Shown here piece after piece: positions 1 to 6,314 of a DNA stretch of 12,810 nucleotides (position 1 is the first letter of the stretch; each line of letters begins with the position of its first letter). The notes under the pieces were generated by a model. That model had not been told where the DNA came from and made no database searches. It saw only the letters and a program-made list of their open reading frames with translations. The DNA comes from Gemmatimonadota bacterium. GTDB taxonomy: Bacteria; Gemmatimonadota; Gemmatimonadetes; Longimicrobiales; Gaopeijiaceae. Both the position numbers and the translations under genes were made by a program. The stretch lies in contig JAPOOQ010000357.1 of NCBI GenBank assembly GCA_026713345.1, positions 1 to 12,810 on the forward strand, given 5' to 3'.

Positions 1-1
1 G

Positions 2-400
2 GAACTCGGAGTCGCCGAAAGGATCGAGTTTCTCGGCGCCCGCCCCCACGCGGATATGCCGGGGCTTCTGTGTTCGGCGGACCTGGCGATCTTCCCCTCG
101 CTCATGGAGGCAACCTCGGTCGCGGCGCTGGAGTGCATGGCGTGCGGAGTTCCGGTGGCGGCGTCGGCGGTGGGGGGGCTGCCCCAGATCGTCGACGACG
201 GAGTCGGCGGACTCTTCCCGCCCGGTGACCCCGAAGGGCTGGCGGCAAAGGTGGTCGAACTGCTGTCAGCGGGAGGGCTGGCCGAGCGCGGGGTCACGGG
301 CCGCGAAAGAGTCGTGGCAATGTGGAGCAACGAGCGGCTGGTGGACCGGCACTTGGAGGTGTACGGGGAGTTGGGGGCGGGTGACGGCACAAAGTGGTAG
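2..400 (+). CDS. GT4-family glycosyltransferase, C-terminal part (5' end outside window)
   Basis: The reading frame is open from the left edge and ends at TAG (398-400), so only the last 132 residues are present. What is visible is the nucleotide-sugar-binding half of a GT-B fold: a strand-turn motif IEFLGARPHADMPGLL, then LAIFPSLMEATSVAALE. The latter contains the E-x7-E signature of retaining GT4 (Glycos_transf_1) enzymes. ACGVPVAASAVGGLPQIVDDG and a GLFPPGDPEGLA segment follow, both typical of the family C-terminus. Such enzymes transfer a sugar from a nucleotide-sugar donor in the cytoplasm, usually in exopolysaccharide, O-antigen or glycolipid assembly. Family membership is secure; donor and acceptor cannot be told. 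Its position before a methyltransferase and other glycan genes suggests it closes an upstream polysaccharide gene block. Confidence 0.9.
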   Translation, partial: ELGVAERIEFLGARPHADMPGLLCSADLAIFPSLMEATSVAALECMACGVPVAASAVGGLPQIVDDGVGGLFPPGDPEGLAAKVVELLSAGGLAERGVTGRERVVAMWSNERLVDRHLEVYGELGAGDGTKW

Positions 401-406
401 TGGCCA

Positions 407-464
407 CCTACACAATATGTAATCTTCACATGACATTATGTAATATAAACATGACATTTCGCAA
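407..464. repeat. Three AT-rich direct repeats at 21-bp intervals (candidate operator array)
   Basis: Three 16-bp units sit at 407-422, 428-443 and 449-464, each exactly 21 bp after the last and separated by 5-bp spacers. The middle unit reads ACATGACATTATGTAA. The third matches it at 13 of 16 positions and the first at 11 of 16, with ATGTAA conserved in the first two. The core TGACATTATGTAA is a near-palindrome (TTACAT-N-ATGTAA with one mismatch). The 21-bp period equals two helical turns, so bound proteins would lie on one DNA face. The array fills the gap between the GT4 stop and the methyltransferase start, and is conspicuously AT-rich in GC-rich surroundings. A regulator-binding array is the likeliest reading; the regulator is unknown. 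Confidence 0.6.
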
Positions 465-481
465 CAGAGAGAGCCAACCCT

Positions 482-1336
482 GTGGCCGGTAAACCAACAC
501 CCCTGCCTGAAGGCGGAGCGAAGTCCCCCTGGTCGGGCCGAAAGGCCAGGGGAGGGAATCGCGTCGTCCAGATTCTGCGCCGCCTGAGGAACGCCCTGTC
601 CAAGAGCGCCCGCAACCCGATCACAGCCTGGAAGATGCTGTGGCCGCGGTACGGGCCATTCGCGGCCAGGGCGCCCGACCCCGAGTTCCGCAGGTCAGTC
701 CGCTGGTCGTTCGGGCAGTTGAAGCGGGAGCCGATGAATGCGGTGTTTCCGGGGATCGAGTCCACCGATGTCCAGATCGTGAATTGTTTCGATCGGGAAC
801 CCCTGCTGTCGATGAGCCCGTCCGAGGTGATGGCCATCGGAGCGATGGTTCGCGCGCTGAAGCCTGAGCGCGTGCTGGAGATTGGCACCTTCGAGGGCAA
901 CACGACGGTCAACCTTGCCGCCAACGCACCTGCAAACGCCCGGGTGTACACGCTCGACCTGCCCCCCGGCTGGGGCGGGAGCTTCGGGCTGGAAGTCCCG
1001 GAGATTCACGACAACGCCGCACCCGGTCACCATACGGGAAGGCAGTTCCTTGGCTCGCAGTACGCGGACAAGGTCGAGCAGCTCTGGGGAGACTCCGCCC
1101 AATTCGACTGGGACGAGTTCGCGCCCTTCGACTTCATTCTGATCGACGGATGCCACACCTACGAATACGCCTTGGCCGATACGCACAACGCACTGCGGGT
1201 GGTGCGGCCGGGAGGAGTCATCGTGTGGCACGACTACGGCATGCTGGAGGACGTCAGCCGGGCCGTAGACGAATTCGCGGACAGGATGAGAGTTCACGTG
1301 ATCCAGGGGACCCGGCTGGCCGTCGGGTTCCCTTAG
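482..1336 (+). CDS. Class I SAM-dependent methyltransferase (Methyltransf_24-like)
   Basis: This is a 284-residue protein starting at GTG (482). A purine-rich AGAGAGAG stretch upstream could serve as a weak ribosome site, and the start is not certain because the first ~50 residues are basic and low in complexity. Motif I is VLEIGTFEGNTT at residues 131-142, followed by an acidic D159 in YTLDLPPG. Residues 217-233 (FDFILIDGCHTYEYALAD) carry the D-G-x-H-x-Y-E signature of the Methyltransf_24 / cephalosporin-hydroxylase-like group. VRPGGVIVWHDYG follows at 241-253. Members of this group often methylate sugars or small molecules and are common in polysaccharide loci. The placement after a GT4 gene suggests methylation of a glycan residue or its precursor. 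The fold is well supported; the substrate is inference. No membrane segment is seen, so it should be cytoplasmic. Confidence 0.85.
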   Translation: MAGKPTPLPEGGAKSPWSGRKARGGNRVVQILRRLRNALSKSARNPITAWKMLWPRYGPFAARAPDPEFRRSVRWSFGQLKREPMNAVFPGIESTDVQIVNCFDREPLLSMSPSEVMAIGAMVRALKPERVLEIGTFEGNTTVNLAANAPANARVYTLDLPPGWGGSFGLEVPEIHDNAAPGHHTGRQFLGSQYADKVEQLWGDSAQFDWDEFAPFDFILIDGCHTYEYALADTHNALRVVRPGGVIVWHDYGMLEDVSRAVDEFADRMRVHVIQGTRLAVGFP

Positions 1337-1354
1337 CATCGGACGTATGTGAAC

Positions 1355-1367
1355 GCCCCCAAGGGGC
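1355..1367. terminator. Short GC hairpin between convergent genes (possible bidirectional terminator)
   Basis: GCCCC-CAA-GGGGC forms a 5-bp stem with a 3-nt loop. It lies 18 nt past the methyltransferase stop and ends 2 nt from the LRR gene's stop on the other strand. The location between convergent genes fits a terminator, but the stem is short and neither side has a T tract, so the call is weak. Confidence 0.25.
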
Positions 1368-1369
1368 AA

Positions 1370-2137
1370 TCACGGGCAAGCTGGGCCGCGACCATACCAG
1401 GTCGGGACGGTCATCAACCAGGCTTGAAACACTTCGTCTGAGGGCGAGCACAGACTCGTACCGCCCCACTCGAACCTGAGAAGGCCGGTCAGGCTCATGA
1501 ACTCGCGCGGAAGTGCTCCTTCCAGCGCCCCGTTTTCCTGAATGTCAAGCCACTGCAGTTGGGCCCCGAGCTCCCCGAGCTCAGGTGGCACCGGACCCGA
1601 AAGGTTGTTGTGGTTCAGCCATAACCTCTCGAGGCCAGGCATGGAGCCGAGTCCCGGCGGAATCGAACCCGAAAGCTGATTGAAGCCAAGAAGCAGCATG
1701 GCCACGTCCTCAAGTTCCAACAGCTCCTGCGGGATCGCGCCGCTAAGCCCATTGATGTACAAGTCCAATGTATCGATTCTCGCGAGTCGTCCCAGTTCCG
1801 GGGGAATCTCGCCTATGAGTCCGTTGCGCTGAAGGCTCAAGCGGCTGAGGTGTACCAGCACACCGAGCTCGGGCGGGAGTGAACCAACAAGGTTGTTCTC
1901 GTCGAGCACGATGCGTGTGACATGCCCTTGGGTGTTGGTATCGACGCCGTACCAATTGCCCAGTTCGGCGTCCGATAGCCACCCATCTCGGTTTATCCAA
2001 TCTGAACCGCCAGTGTTCTCGAACAGCGCGACGAGCGCGTCACGCTCTTTCACCTGCAAATCCGCTGGCCCCGCTAACGCGCACCCGGTGGTCAGGACCA
2101 CAGCCGAAATAACGTGCGGGCAATTCCGCAAGGGCAT
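1370..2137 (-). CDS. Plant-type leucine-rich-repeat protein, probable secreted lipoprotein
   Basis: The chosen ATG (2137) has AAGGAG six bases upstream. A longer frame to 2215 lacks such a site and would bury the signal peptide. The 255-residue product begins MPLRNCPHVI and has a short hydrophobic stretch ending TTGC (Cys19), an imperfect lipobox. Cleavage by signal peptidase I after ALA (residues 20-22) is the alternative. Residues 30-65 match the N-terminal cap seen before such repeats (RDALVALFENTGGSDWINRDGW, then NWYGV). About five or six plant-type repeats follow (residues 74-215) with the pattern L-x-x-N-x-L-x-G-x-I/L-P-x-x-L-G. The C-terminal cap has two cysteines (C230, C254). Such proteins usually bind other proteins or glycans outside the membrane. 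It runs against its neighbours' direction, has its own ribosome site, and is probably an independent insertion in the glycan locus. Ligand unknown. Confidence 0.85.
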   Translation of the reverse strand: MPLRNCPHVISAVVLTTGCALAGPADLQVKERDALVALFENTGGSDWINRDGWLSDAELGNWYGVDTNTQGHVTRIVLDENNLVGSLPPELGVLVHLSRLSLQRNGLIGEIPPELGRLARIDTLDLYINGLSGAIPQELLELEDVAMLLLGFNQLSGSIPPGLGSMPGLERLWLNHNNLSGPVPPELGELGAQLQWLDIQENGALEGALPREFMSLTGLLRFEWGGTSLCSPSDEVFQAWLMTVPTWYGRGPACP

Positions 2138-2370
2138 TGCAGACTCCTTGCCTGGTCGGCCATATCCGTCGTTTCGATCCGACTCGCGACGGAAGACTCC
2201 ATGGCTGATTCTCATCTCATCTCATAGTGCAGCCCACGACGCCGTACTACAAGCGTTCGGACTTCGCTTCGTCTTGGTCGGCGGCAACTACGCACTCGGA
2301 TTGAGCGGCGGCTGGCCCGGATCGAGCGCCAACTGAAGCGTTGATGCCGTGACCCGGAGGCTAGACCAAA
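2138..2370. other. 233-bp gap without a convincing gene; contains (CTCAT)x3
   Basis: Between the LRR gene and the acyltransferase stop there is no frame with convincing start, length or family signature. CTCAT is repeated three times in tandem at 2211-2225. On the plus strand a short frame near 2300-2337 reads RIERRLARIERQLKR before a TGA, which could be a decayed coiled-coil or mobile-element remnant or chance in GC-rich DNA. The LRR promoter should lie here on the minus strand, but no clear -35/-10 pair stands out. Confidence 0.5.
2144..2149 (-). promoter_or_regulatory. Shine-Dalgarno site of the LRR lipoprotein gene
   Basis: AAGGAG on the minus strand ends six bases before the ATG at 2137. 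It fixes that ATG, rather than the in-frame ATG at 2215, as the start and puts a signal peptide at the N-terminus. Confidence 0.8.
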
Positions 2371-2826
2371 CTAAACGCTGCTGCTATCGGCGGCCGAAGC
2401 CTCCTCGTGAGGGCGGATCATCATGACCCGCCCCGGAACGCCCAGCACCACACCGAAATCCGGCACATCAGCAATCACCAAGGTATTCGCCCCGACGGTG
2501 GCCATGCGGCCAATCCGGACCCCCGGCAGAATCGTTGCCTTGACGCCGATGTAGGCATCATCCTCGATCACGACCGGTTCGGTTTTCCGCAGGCTGTAGG
2601 CTTCTTCCAGCATGGAATGCACGGCCGTGACTTCCCCCAGGATCGAGACCGCGTTGCAGATCGTCACCCTTGATCCGATCGTCACCATGTCGGGCCGGGT
2701 GACCTGCACATTCCGATCAATGATCGTCAGCGCTCCGACCCGGAGACCGCTCAGGCCGTATAGGCGCGCACGCAATGCCTGGCCGATCGGCAGCATCGAA
2801 GCCAGATACCGTATGATCCTACCCAT
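2371..2826 (-). CDS. Hexapeptide-repeat (LbH) acyltransferase
   Basis: This 151-residue protein has left-handed beta-helix repeats from about residue 30 to 130. The repeats include VTIGSRVTI (48-56), VVIEDDAYIGVKATILPGVRIG (85-106) and ATVGANTLVIADVPDFGVVLGVPGRVM (109-135). The end closely follows the canonical family tail (IG-x-x-A-x-I-x-P-G-V-x-I-G ... V-P ... V-x-G-x-P-A/G-x-V). Such enzymes transfer acetyl or longer acyl groups from CoA or ACP to sugars or amino acids. His70 is a candidate catalytic base. The start is supported by AAGGAG at 2837-2842, which lies inside the end of the deacetylase gene. The gene overlaps the deacetylase by 8 bp, so it is the last gene of the operon and probably translationally coupled. 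It may O- or N-acylate the sugar processed by its neighbours (inference); the acyl donor could be the operon's own ACP. Confidence 0.85.
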   Translation of the reverse strand: MGRIIRYLASMLPIGQALRARLYGLSGLRVGALTIIDRNVQVTRPDMVTIGSRVTICNAVSILGEVTAVHSMLEEAYSLRKTEPVVIEDDAYIGVKATILPGVRIGRMATVGANTLVIADVPDFGVVLGVPGRVMMIRPHEEASAADSSSV

Positions 2827-3715
2827 GTCCGGCTGACTCCTTCCAACGGTTCAGGTAGTCGGCGACGGTCACGACGTCGTAGTCGCCCGACAGCTCCGCG
2901 AGAATGGCGTCGAGGAGACCCCACTGCACGCCTTCGACGTATGGATGCCCGTACATCAGGGCAAAGCGCCGCTCGTGGATCCGTTCCACCGCATCCCGCA
3001 CGATGCGGTCGCTGGACCGGCCAAGGGCGAGGCCCTGCTCGATGACGGGAACACTGTCCTCCCCGATCACGTTGACCGGGACCTGGAAGTGGGTGTAATG
3101 ACGCCTGCCTCCCGGACGGGGAGGTCGGAAGGGCCCCTCGCCAGCCATGTCCGAGGCGTACTCGAAGCCTTCGCTGTCCATCAGGTCCAGCACTGCCTCG
3201 TTGTAGCGAAAACCGGGGCTAGCGAAGCCGATCGGCTGTCCGTATCGATCCCGGAACGCCGCGAAGGACGGGCGGATGTGCCTCTCCAGACCCTCTTCCC
3301 CGAGTTCATCGAGGGCGTACTGCCACGTGGCGTGATTGGAGCCCCCGTGCAGCCCCAGCTCGTGTCCCTCGTCAAAGAGGCGATCAAGGGTCGAGCGATA
3401 CCGCCGGCCCAGGCGCGGATTCATCAGCACCGTCTTGAGTACACCGCCCCGACCCAGCTTCGCCGTTGCCGACAGCTTTTTCGCGCGCGAGAGGCTGGCG
3501 TCTTCGCGTGTCACCCGTCGGCGCCTCGATCTCAGCGTGCGGGCGACCGTGTGCCACCAGCTGAAGCTGCGGCCCATGTTCACGAAGAATGTGAACCGCA
3601 CGCCACGGCGCTCGCCCAGTTCCAGCAGGGCGGGGACCCCACTTTCGAGGCAGGTTACCGAATCCACGTCAAAGCGGAGTGCGAATACACCGCGGCCGCT
3701 CACAGTACTCACCAC
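2819..3715 (-). CDS. Polysaccharide deacetylase family protein, ArnD-like
   Basis: This NodB-homology protein has about 298 residues. Metal-binding motif 1 is LRFDVDS (13-19, D16/D18). Motif 2 is HELGLHGGSNH (118-128), with H123 and H128 as the His pair. SPGFRYN (166-172) and MYGHPYVEG (254-262) supply the later motifs. The order RFDVD, ESGVPALLEL, GLHGGSNHATWQ, FEYASDM-x-GEGPFRP and the closing H-x-x-VEG resembles remembered ArnD sequences. ArnD deformylates an undecaprenyl-phosphate-linked amino-sugar at the inner membrane. No signal peptide is seen, consistent with a cytoplasmic-face enzyme rather than a secreted chitin or peptidoglycan deacetylase. The start is ambiguous: GTG codons occur in frame at 3715, 3712 and 3703, and a GAGG at 3718-3715 fits the last best. 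The ACP stop lies 1 bp before the first GTG, so the genes are coupled. Basic residues 62-80 are an unusual insert. Confidence 0.85.
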   Translation of the reverse strand: MVSTVSGRGVFALRFDVDSVTCLESGVPALLELGERRGVRFTFFVNMGRSFSWWHTVARTLRSRRRRVTREDASLSRAKKLSATAKLGRGGVLKTVLMNPRLGRRYRSTLDRLFDEGHELGLHGGSNHATWQYALDELGEEGLERHIRPSFAAFRDRYGQPIGFASPGFRYNEAVLDLMDSEGFEYASDMAGEGPFRPPRPGGRRHYTHFQVPVNVIGEDSVPVIEQGLALGRSSDRIVRDAVERIHERRFALMYGHPYVEGVQWGLLDAILAELSGDYDVVTVADYLNRWKESAGHG

Positions 3716-3716
3716 C

Positions 3717-3950
3717 TCAGCGCCGGCTGTTCACCAAGTGCAGCATCGCTTGAAAGGAATTCGCCGCCGACGCCTCCTCCGGGGTCATCATGAAACGGAA
3801 CTCCTGTTCGACAGCCAGAATCAGGTTCAGGTGGGCAACGGAGTCCCAGCCATGGGACGCGACCGACACTGAGGAAACATCCTCTGCCGGAGGCACCTTG
3901 AGCACACTCCGGAAGATCCTCTCCAACGTCGCTTCGACGTTCTCGCTCAT
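3717..3950 (-). CDS. Acyl carrier protein
   Basis: The protein has 77 residues, the usual ACP length. The phosphopantetheine site is Ser37 in GWDSVAHLNLILAVEQEF, the DSV/DSL motif at the start of helix 2. The order is helix 1 (residues 3-17), the Ser motif, then an acidic helix 2 ending EQEF. It should carry an acyl group as a thioester in the cytoplasm. Its ATG overlaps the FkbH stop in an ATGA junction, and its TGA is 1 bp from the first possible start of the deacetylase. It is therefore embedded in the operon and not part of a fatty-acid gene set. A dedicated ACP directly beside an FkbH homologue matches the FkbH/FkbJ pairing known from glyceryl-ACP formation. No ketosynthase or phosphopantetheinyl transferase is encoded in this window. 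Confidence 0.93.
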   Translation of the reverse strand: MSENVEATLERIFRSVLKVPPAEDVSSVSVASHGWDSVAHLNLILAVEQEFRFMMTPEEASAANSFQAMLHLVNSRR

Positions 3951-5791
3951 TTTGAAAACCCCACTCGTCGCACCTCACAGATTGCTTCCGATCGACGGTC
4001 GGCGGCCGCGTCTGCCCGGGTCTCGAACCGAGTTTCGCCGTCCAGTCGCTCCGTCACCGTGAAACCGTTATCGGGAAAGAAGTTGCGTGTCATTCCATTC
4101 CTCTCGGTAGCAACATAGCGCGCTCCGACCGACTGCACACCCACCGCTTCGGCGTCCTCCAGCAGCGCCCGAAGCAGTTCCGCTTCGACCCCTCGTCCGA
4201 ATGCCCGGCAGCTAAGCATGAAGGAGTCGATCTCCCAGCGATCCCCGGAAGCCGTTTCCACGATGGCAACGCCGATCGTTCCGTAGTCCGAGAAACGGTC
4301 CTTCATGCTCATCGTGTAAACGACGCCCTCGTCCAGGAAGCGCTCGATGGCGCCCACCCCGTGGCGTCTGGTCGTCACGTTGAACTGGTTGGTGCGCTGG
4401 CAGAGCTCGCTGATCCGCCGCACCGCGGTTCGGTCCTGCCGGGCAATCGTCAACCTGATGGACAGGCTGCGCAGGAATGAATCCAGGTCCGGCGTCTCCC
4501 TCCGGAGCCTCTCACGGCTCGCGTTAGCGCGGATGGACTCTGCTCGAGCAAGGTCGTCCTCGCCGACGGTGAGCCGTTCGACGCCCTGGATTGCGGACAC
4601 ATACCGCGGAATATGCAAGGGGTTGGCGGGGAACTGTTCGACCTGAACCTCCGGCAGCGCTGACTTCACGCGTTCGCACTCGAACGGGCTGTCGTCGATG
4701 AAGATCATCGAATCGAGTCCGATGTTGAGCTCCCGGGCGAGCTCCGTCAGGTTGGCAGCCTTGTCCTCCCAGTTGATCCGGTGGGCCGCGAAGTCGGCGG
4801 GCCGCAGGAACATCTCCGGGCAGTCCTCCATGAACGACAGCACGTCGCTTTCGTTGTTCTTGCTGTTCAGGGCCAGGAGGAATCCCCTGCGTGCGAGCCC
4901 GGCAAGGAACAGCTGAAACTCGCGGTACGCGGACCCGGGGTAGTCCGTCCCGATCGCGACCCCTTCCGGGCCGTCCTCGCCCAGGATACCTCCCCACAGG
5001 GTATTGTCGCCGTCGACAACCACACACTTCTTCGGCGGCAGGACGGCGGCTGCGACGGTCGCCGCTAGCGCCCGCCCAAGATGCGGCAGGAAGTCGACCG
5101 CAAAGGGGCTGGCCGCGGTCATGTACATTCGCATGTCATAGGCATGGGAGGCCCCGAACTCGCCGACGATCCGGTCCATGTCCAGAATCGATACCCGCGG
5201 CTCCGCGGACAGGGCGGCTGTCAGCCCCGCGTTCACCGTCCTGCGAAGGCGCGGCCACCCGGCGGGATCCTGGTCCCCATGCACGGAGTGAACCGGGTGC
5301 GGATCGGGTGCGAGGTTGGTAACGACGACGCTCGCACTGGTGCGCTCGACCAGGCCGACGACGATTGCCGTGATGCGGCCTAGCAAGGCATCCGCCATGT
5401 CTTCCGGAGGATCGTGGCGCGCGTCGCCCGCCAGGACCCCGGCGTCAAGGTACACCAGGAAACAATCCGGCTGGGGAGCCCCCAACTCGGAGGGTGCGGA
5501 CGCGTAGCGCTCGTAGACCGAGTAGTCGCCGAGCAAAAACCTCGTCTTGATGCCGCGCTGCAGGAGGGCGCCATACAGTTCCGGCAGCCACGGCTCCACC
5601 GTCACATTTCGCAGGATGCCGCAGTCTAGGGAGACGAACCCGTCCACCGTGTCCGGCGCCTCCAGGCCGGCATGGTATGCCTCGTGCGCATTCGCATGGG
5701 AGGGGTCCGAGGCCAGCTTCGCCGCCGCTATGCGCAGGCGCTCGGTCCAGTCCCGGGTTTGCGTGAACCGTGCGGATTCCGAAGAAGCCAT
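3947..5791 (-). CDS. FkbH-like HAD-IIIC / GNAT fusion protein
   Basis: This 614-residue protein has three regions. The N-terminal region (about 45-245) resembles the SGNH-like leader found in long FkbH proteins. The HAD-IIIC domain (about 253-400) has motif I VVDGDNTLWGGILGEDG with D260/D262, motif II LNSKNNE (309-314) and the acidic motif FIDDSPFECERV (364-375, D366/D367). The GNAT-like C-terminal domain (about 445-585) contains QRTNQFN, RFSDYGTIG and SFMLSCRAFGRGVE. Characterised relatives, such as FkbH of FK520 and OzmB of oxazolomycin biosynthesis, take 1,3-bisphosphoglycerate, dephosphorylate it and load glycerate onto an ACP. All key HAD residues are present, so it should be active. The ACP gene follows through an ATGA overlap, which supports ACP loading here; the loaded acid being glycerate is inference. 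MaoC ends 6 bp upstream. Confidence 0.9.
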   Translation of the reverse strand: MASSESARFTQTRDWTERLRIAAAKLASDPSHANAHEAYHAGLEAPDTVDGFVSLDCGILRNVTVEPWLPELYGALLQRGIKTRFLLGDYSVYERYASAPSELGAPQPDCFLVYLDAGVLAGDARHDPPEDMADALLGRITAIVVGLVERTSASVVVTNLAPDPHPVHSVHGDQDPAGWPRLRRTVNAGLTAALSAEPRVSILDMDRIVGEFGASHAYDMRMYMTAASPFAVDFLPHLGRALAATVAAAVLPPKKCVVVDGDNTLWGGILGEDGPEGVAIGTDYPGSAYREFQLFLAGLARRGFLLALNSKNNESDVLSFMEDCPEMFLRPADFAAHRINWEDKAANLTELARELNIGLDSMIFIDDSPFECERVKSALPEVQVEQFPANPLHIPRYVSAIQGVERLTVGEDDLARAESIRANASRERLRRETPDLDSFLRSLSIRLTIARQDRTAVRRISELCQRTNQFNVTTRRHGVGAIERFLDEGVVYTMSMKDRFSDYGTIGVAIVETASGDRWEIDSFMLSCRAFGRGVEAELLRALLEDAEAVGVQSVGARYVATERNGMTRNFFPDNGFTVTERLDGETRFETRADAAADRRSEAICEVRRVGFSK

Positions 5792-5797
5792 GCGTTT

Positions 5798-6241
5798 TCA
5801 GCCGTCTGCGACCAACGGTTTCCGGGACCCTTCCTCGACCGGAATGCGGACCGTCGCCGAGCCTTCCATCGCAATCTCCTGATCGTGCTCCCGGCGAACG
5901 ACGAATCCAAGCAGCGCCACGCGCGCCGCCTCCGAGTAGTGAGTGACGCTGACCTCGAAAAGGACCGATTCGCCTACGAGCACGGGAGCCTTGAAGTCGA
6001 ACTGGTAGGAGACGCAGAGCGATCCGGGTCCCGGAATACGGGTTCCAATCATCCGGCTGACCTCTGCCAGAAGAAGCCCGGCGTACGCGACTCGTCTCGG
6101 AAAGCCCGATCTGCGCGCGCTATCTCCGTCAACGTGAATCGGGTTCGTGTCTCCCGACAATTCCGCGAACGCGCGCATCGACGCCTCGTCCACGGTAAGC
6201 CTGGACGTTCGGAGGTCATTGACCTGGAACTTGGGGGTCAT
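5798..6241 (-). CDS. MaoC-like hot-dog hydratase/dehydratase
   Basis: The 147-residue, single hot-dog-domain protein is of PhaJ/MaoC type. The catalytic segment is AELSGDTNPIHVD (residues 26-38), with D31, N33 and H36 matching the Asp/His pair of (R)-specific enoyl-CoA/ACP hydratases. PGPGSLCVSYQFDFKAPVLVGE follows, the usual second half. The segment that normally reads HGM after the catalytic loop reads YAGL here, a departure that may affect activity or chain preference. It is the first gene of the minus-strand operon, and its stop lies 6 bp before the FkbH start. Beside an ACP it would be expected to hydrate or dehydrate an ACP-bound acyl group, for example removing water from a hydroxyacyl thioester (inference). 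A binding or thioesterase-like role cannot be excluded. The ribosome site is weak: GGAG lies 15 bases upstream of the ATG. Confidence 0.85.
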   Translation of the reverse strand: MTPKFQVNDLRTSRLTVDEASMRAFAELSGDTNPIHVDGDSARRSGFPRRVAYAGLLLAEVSRMIGTRIPGPGSLCVSYQFDFKAPVLVGESVLFEVSVTHYSEAARVALLGFVVRREHDQEIAMEGSATVRIPVEEGSRKPLVADG

Positions 6242-6294
6242 TCGCTGGTGTCCCGGCTCCGCCCTATGTGCTCGGGAAGTGGGAGGGTCTCAGT

Positions 6295-6314
6295 AAAGGA
6301 TAATCCAATCCTTT
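6295..6314. promoter_or_regulatory. Perfect 7-bp inverted repeat in the divergent promoter region
   Basis: AAAGGAT (6295-6301) and ATCCTTT (6308-6314) are perfect inverted repeats separated by six bases. A second palindrome, GGATAATCC, is nested at 6298-6306. The site sits between the divergent MaoC-led operon and the YfhO-led operon, where a shared operator would be expected. On the minus strand it overlaps a weak promoter candidate. Confidence 0.4.

Noticed and set aside
407..464. Reading the three repeats as a CRISPR array or replication origin iterons
   Set aside because: The spacers are only 5 bp, the units are imperfect, and there are no cas, rep or partition genes nearby. A regulator-binding array fits better.
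436..951. A 171-codon minus-strand frame opposite the methyltransferase
   Set aside because: It has no recognisable motif and lies opposite a gene with clear SAM-binding motifs.
2138..2215. Longer start of the LRR protein at 2215
   Set aside because: The internal ATG at 2137 has a strong AAGGAG at six bases and places a signal peptide at the N-terminus.
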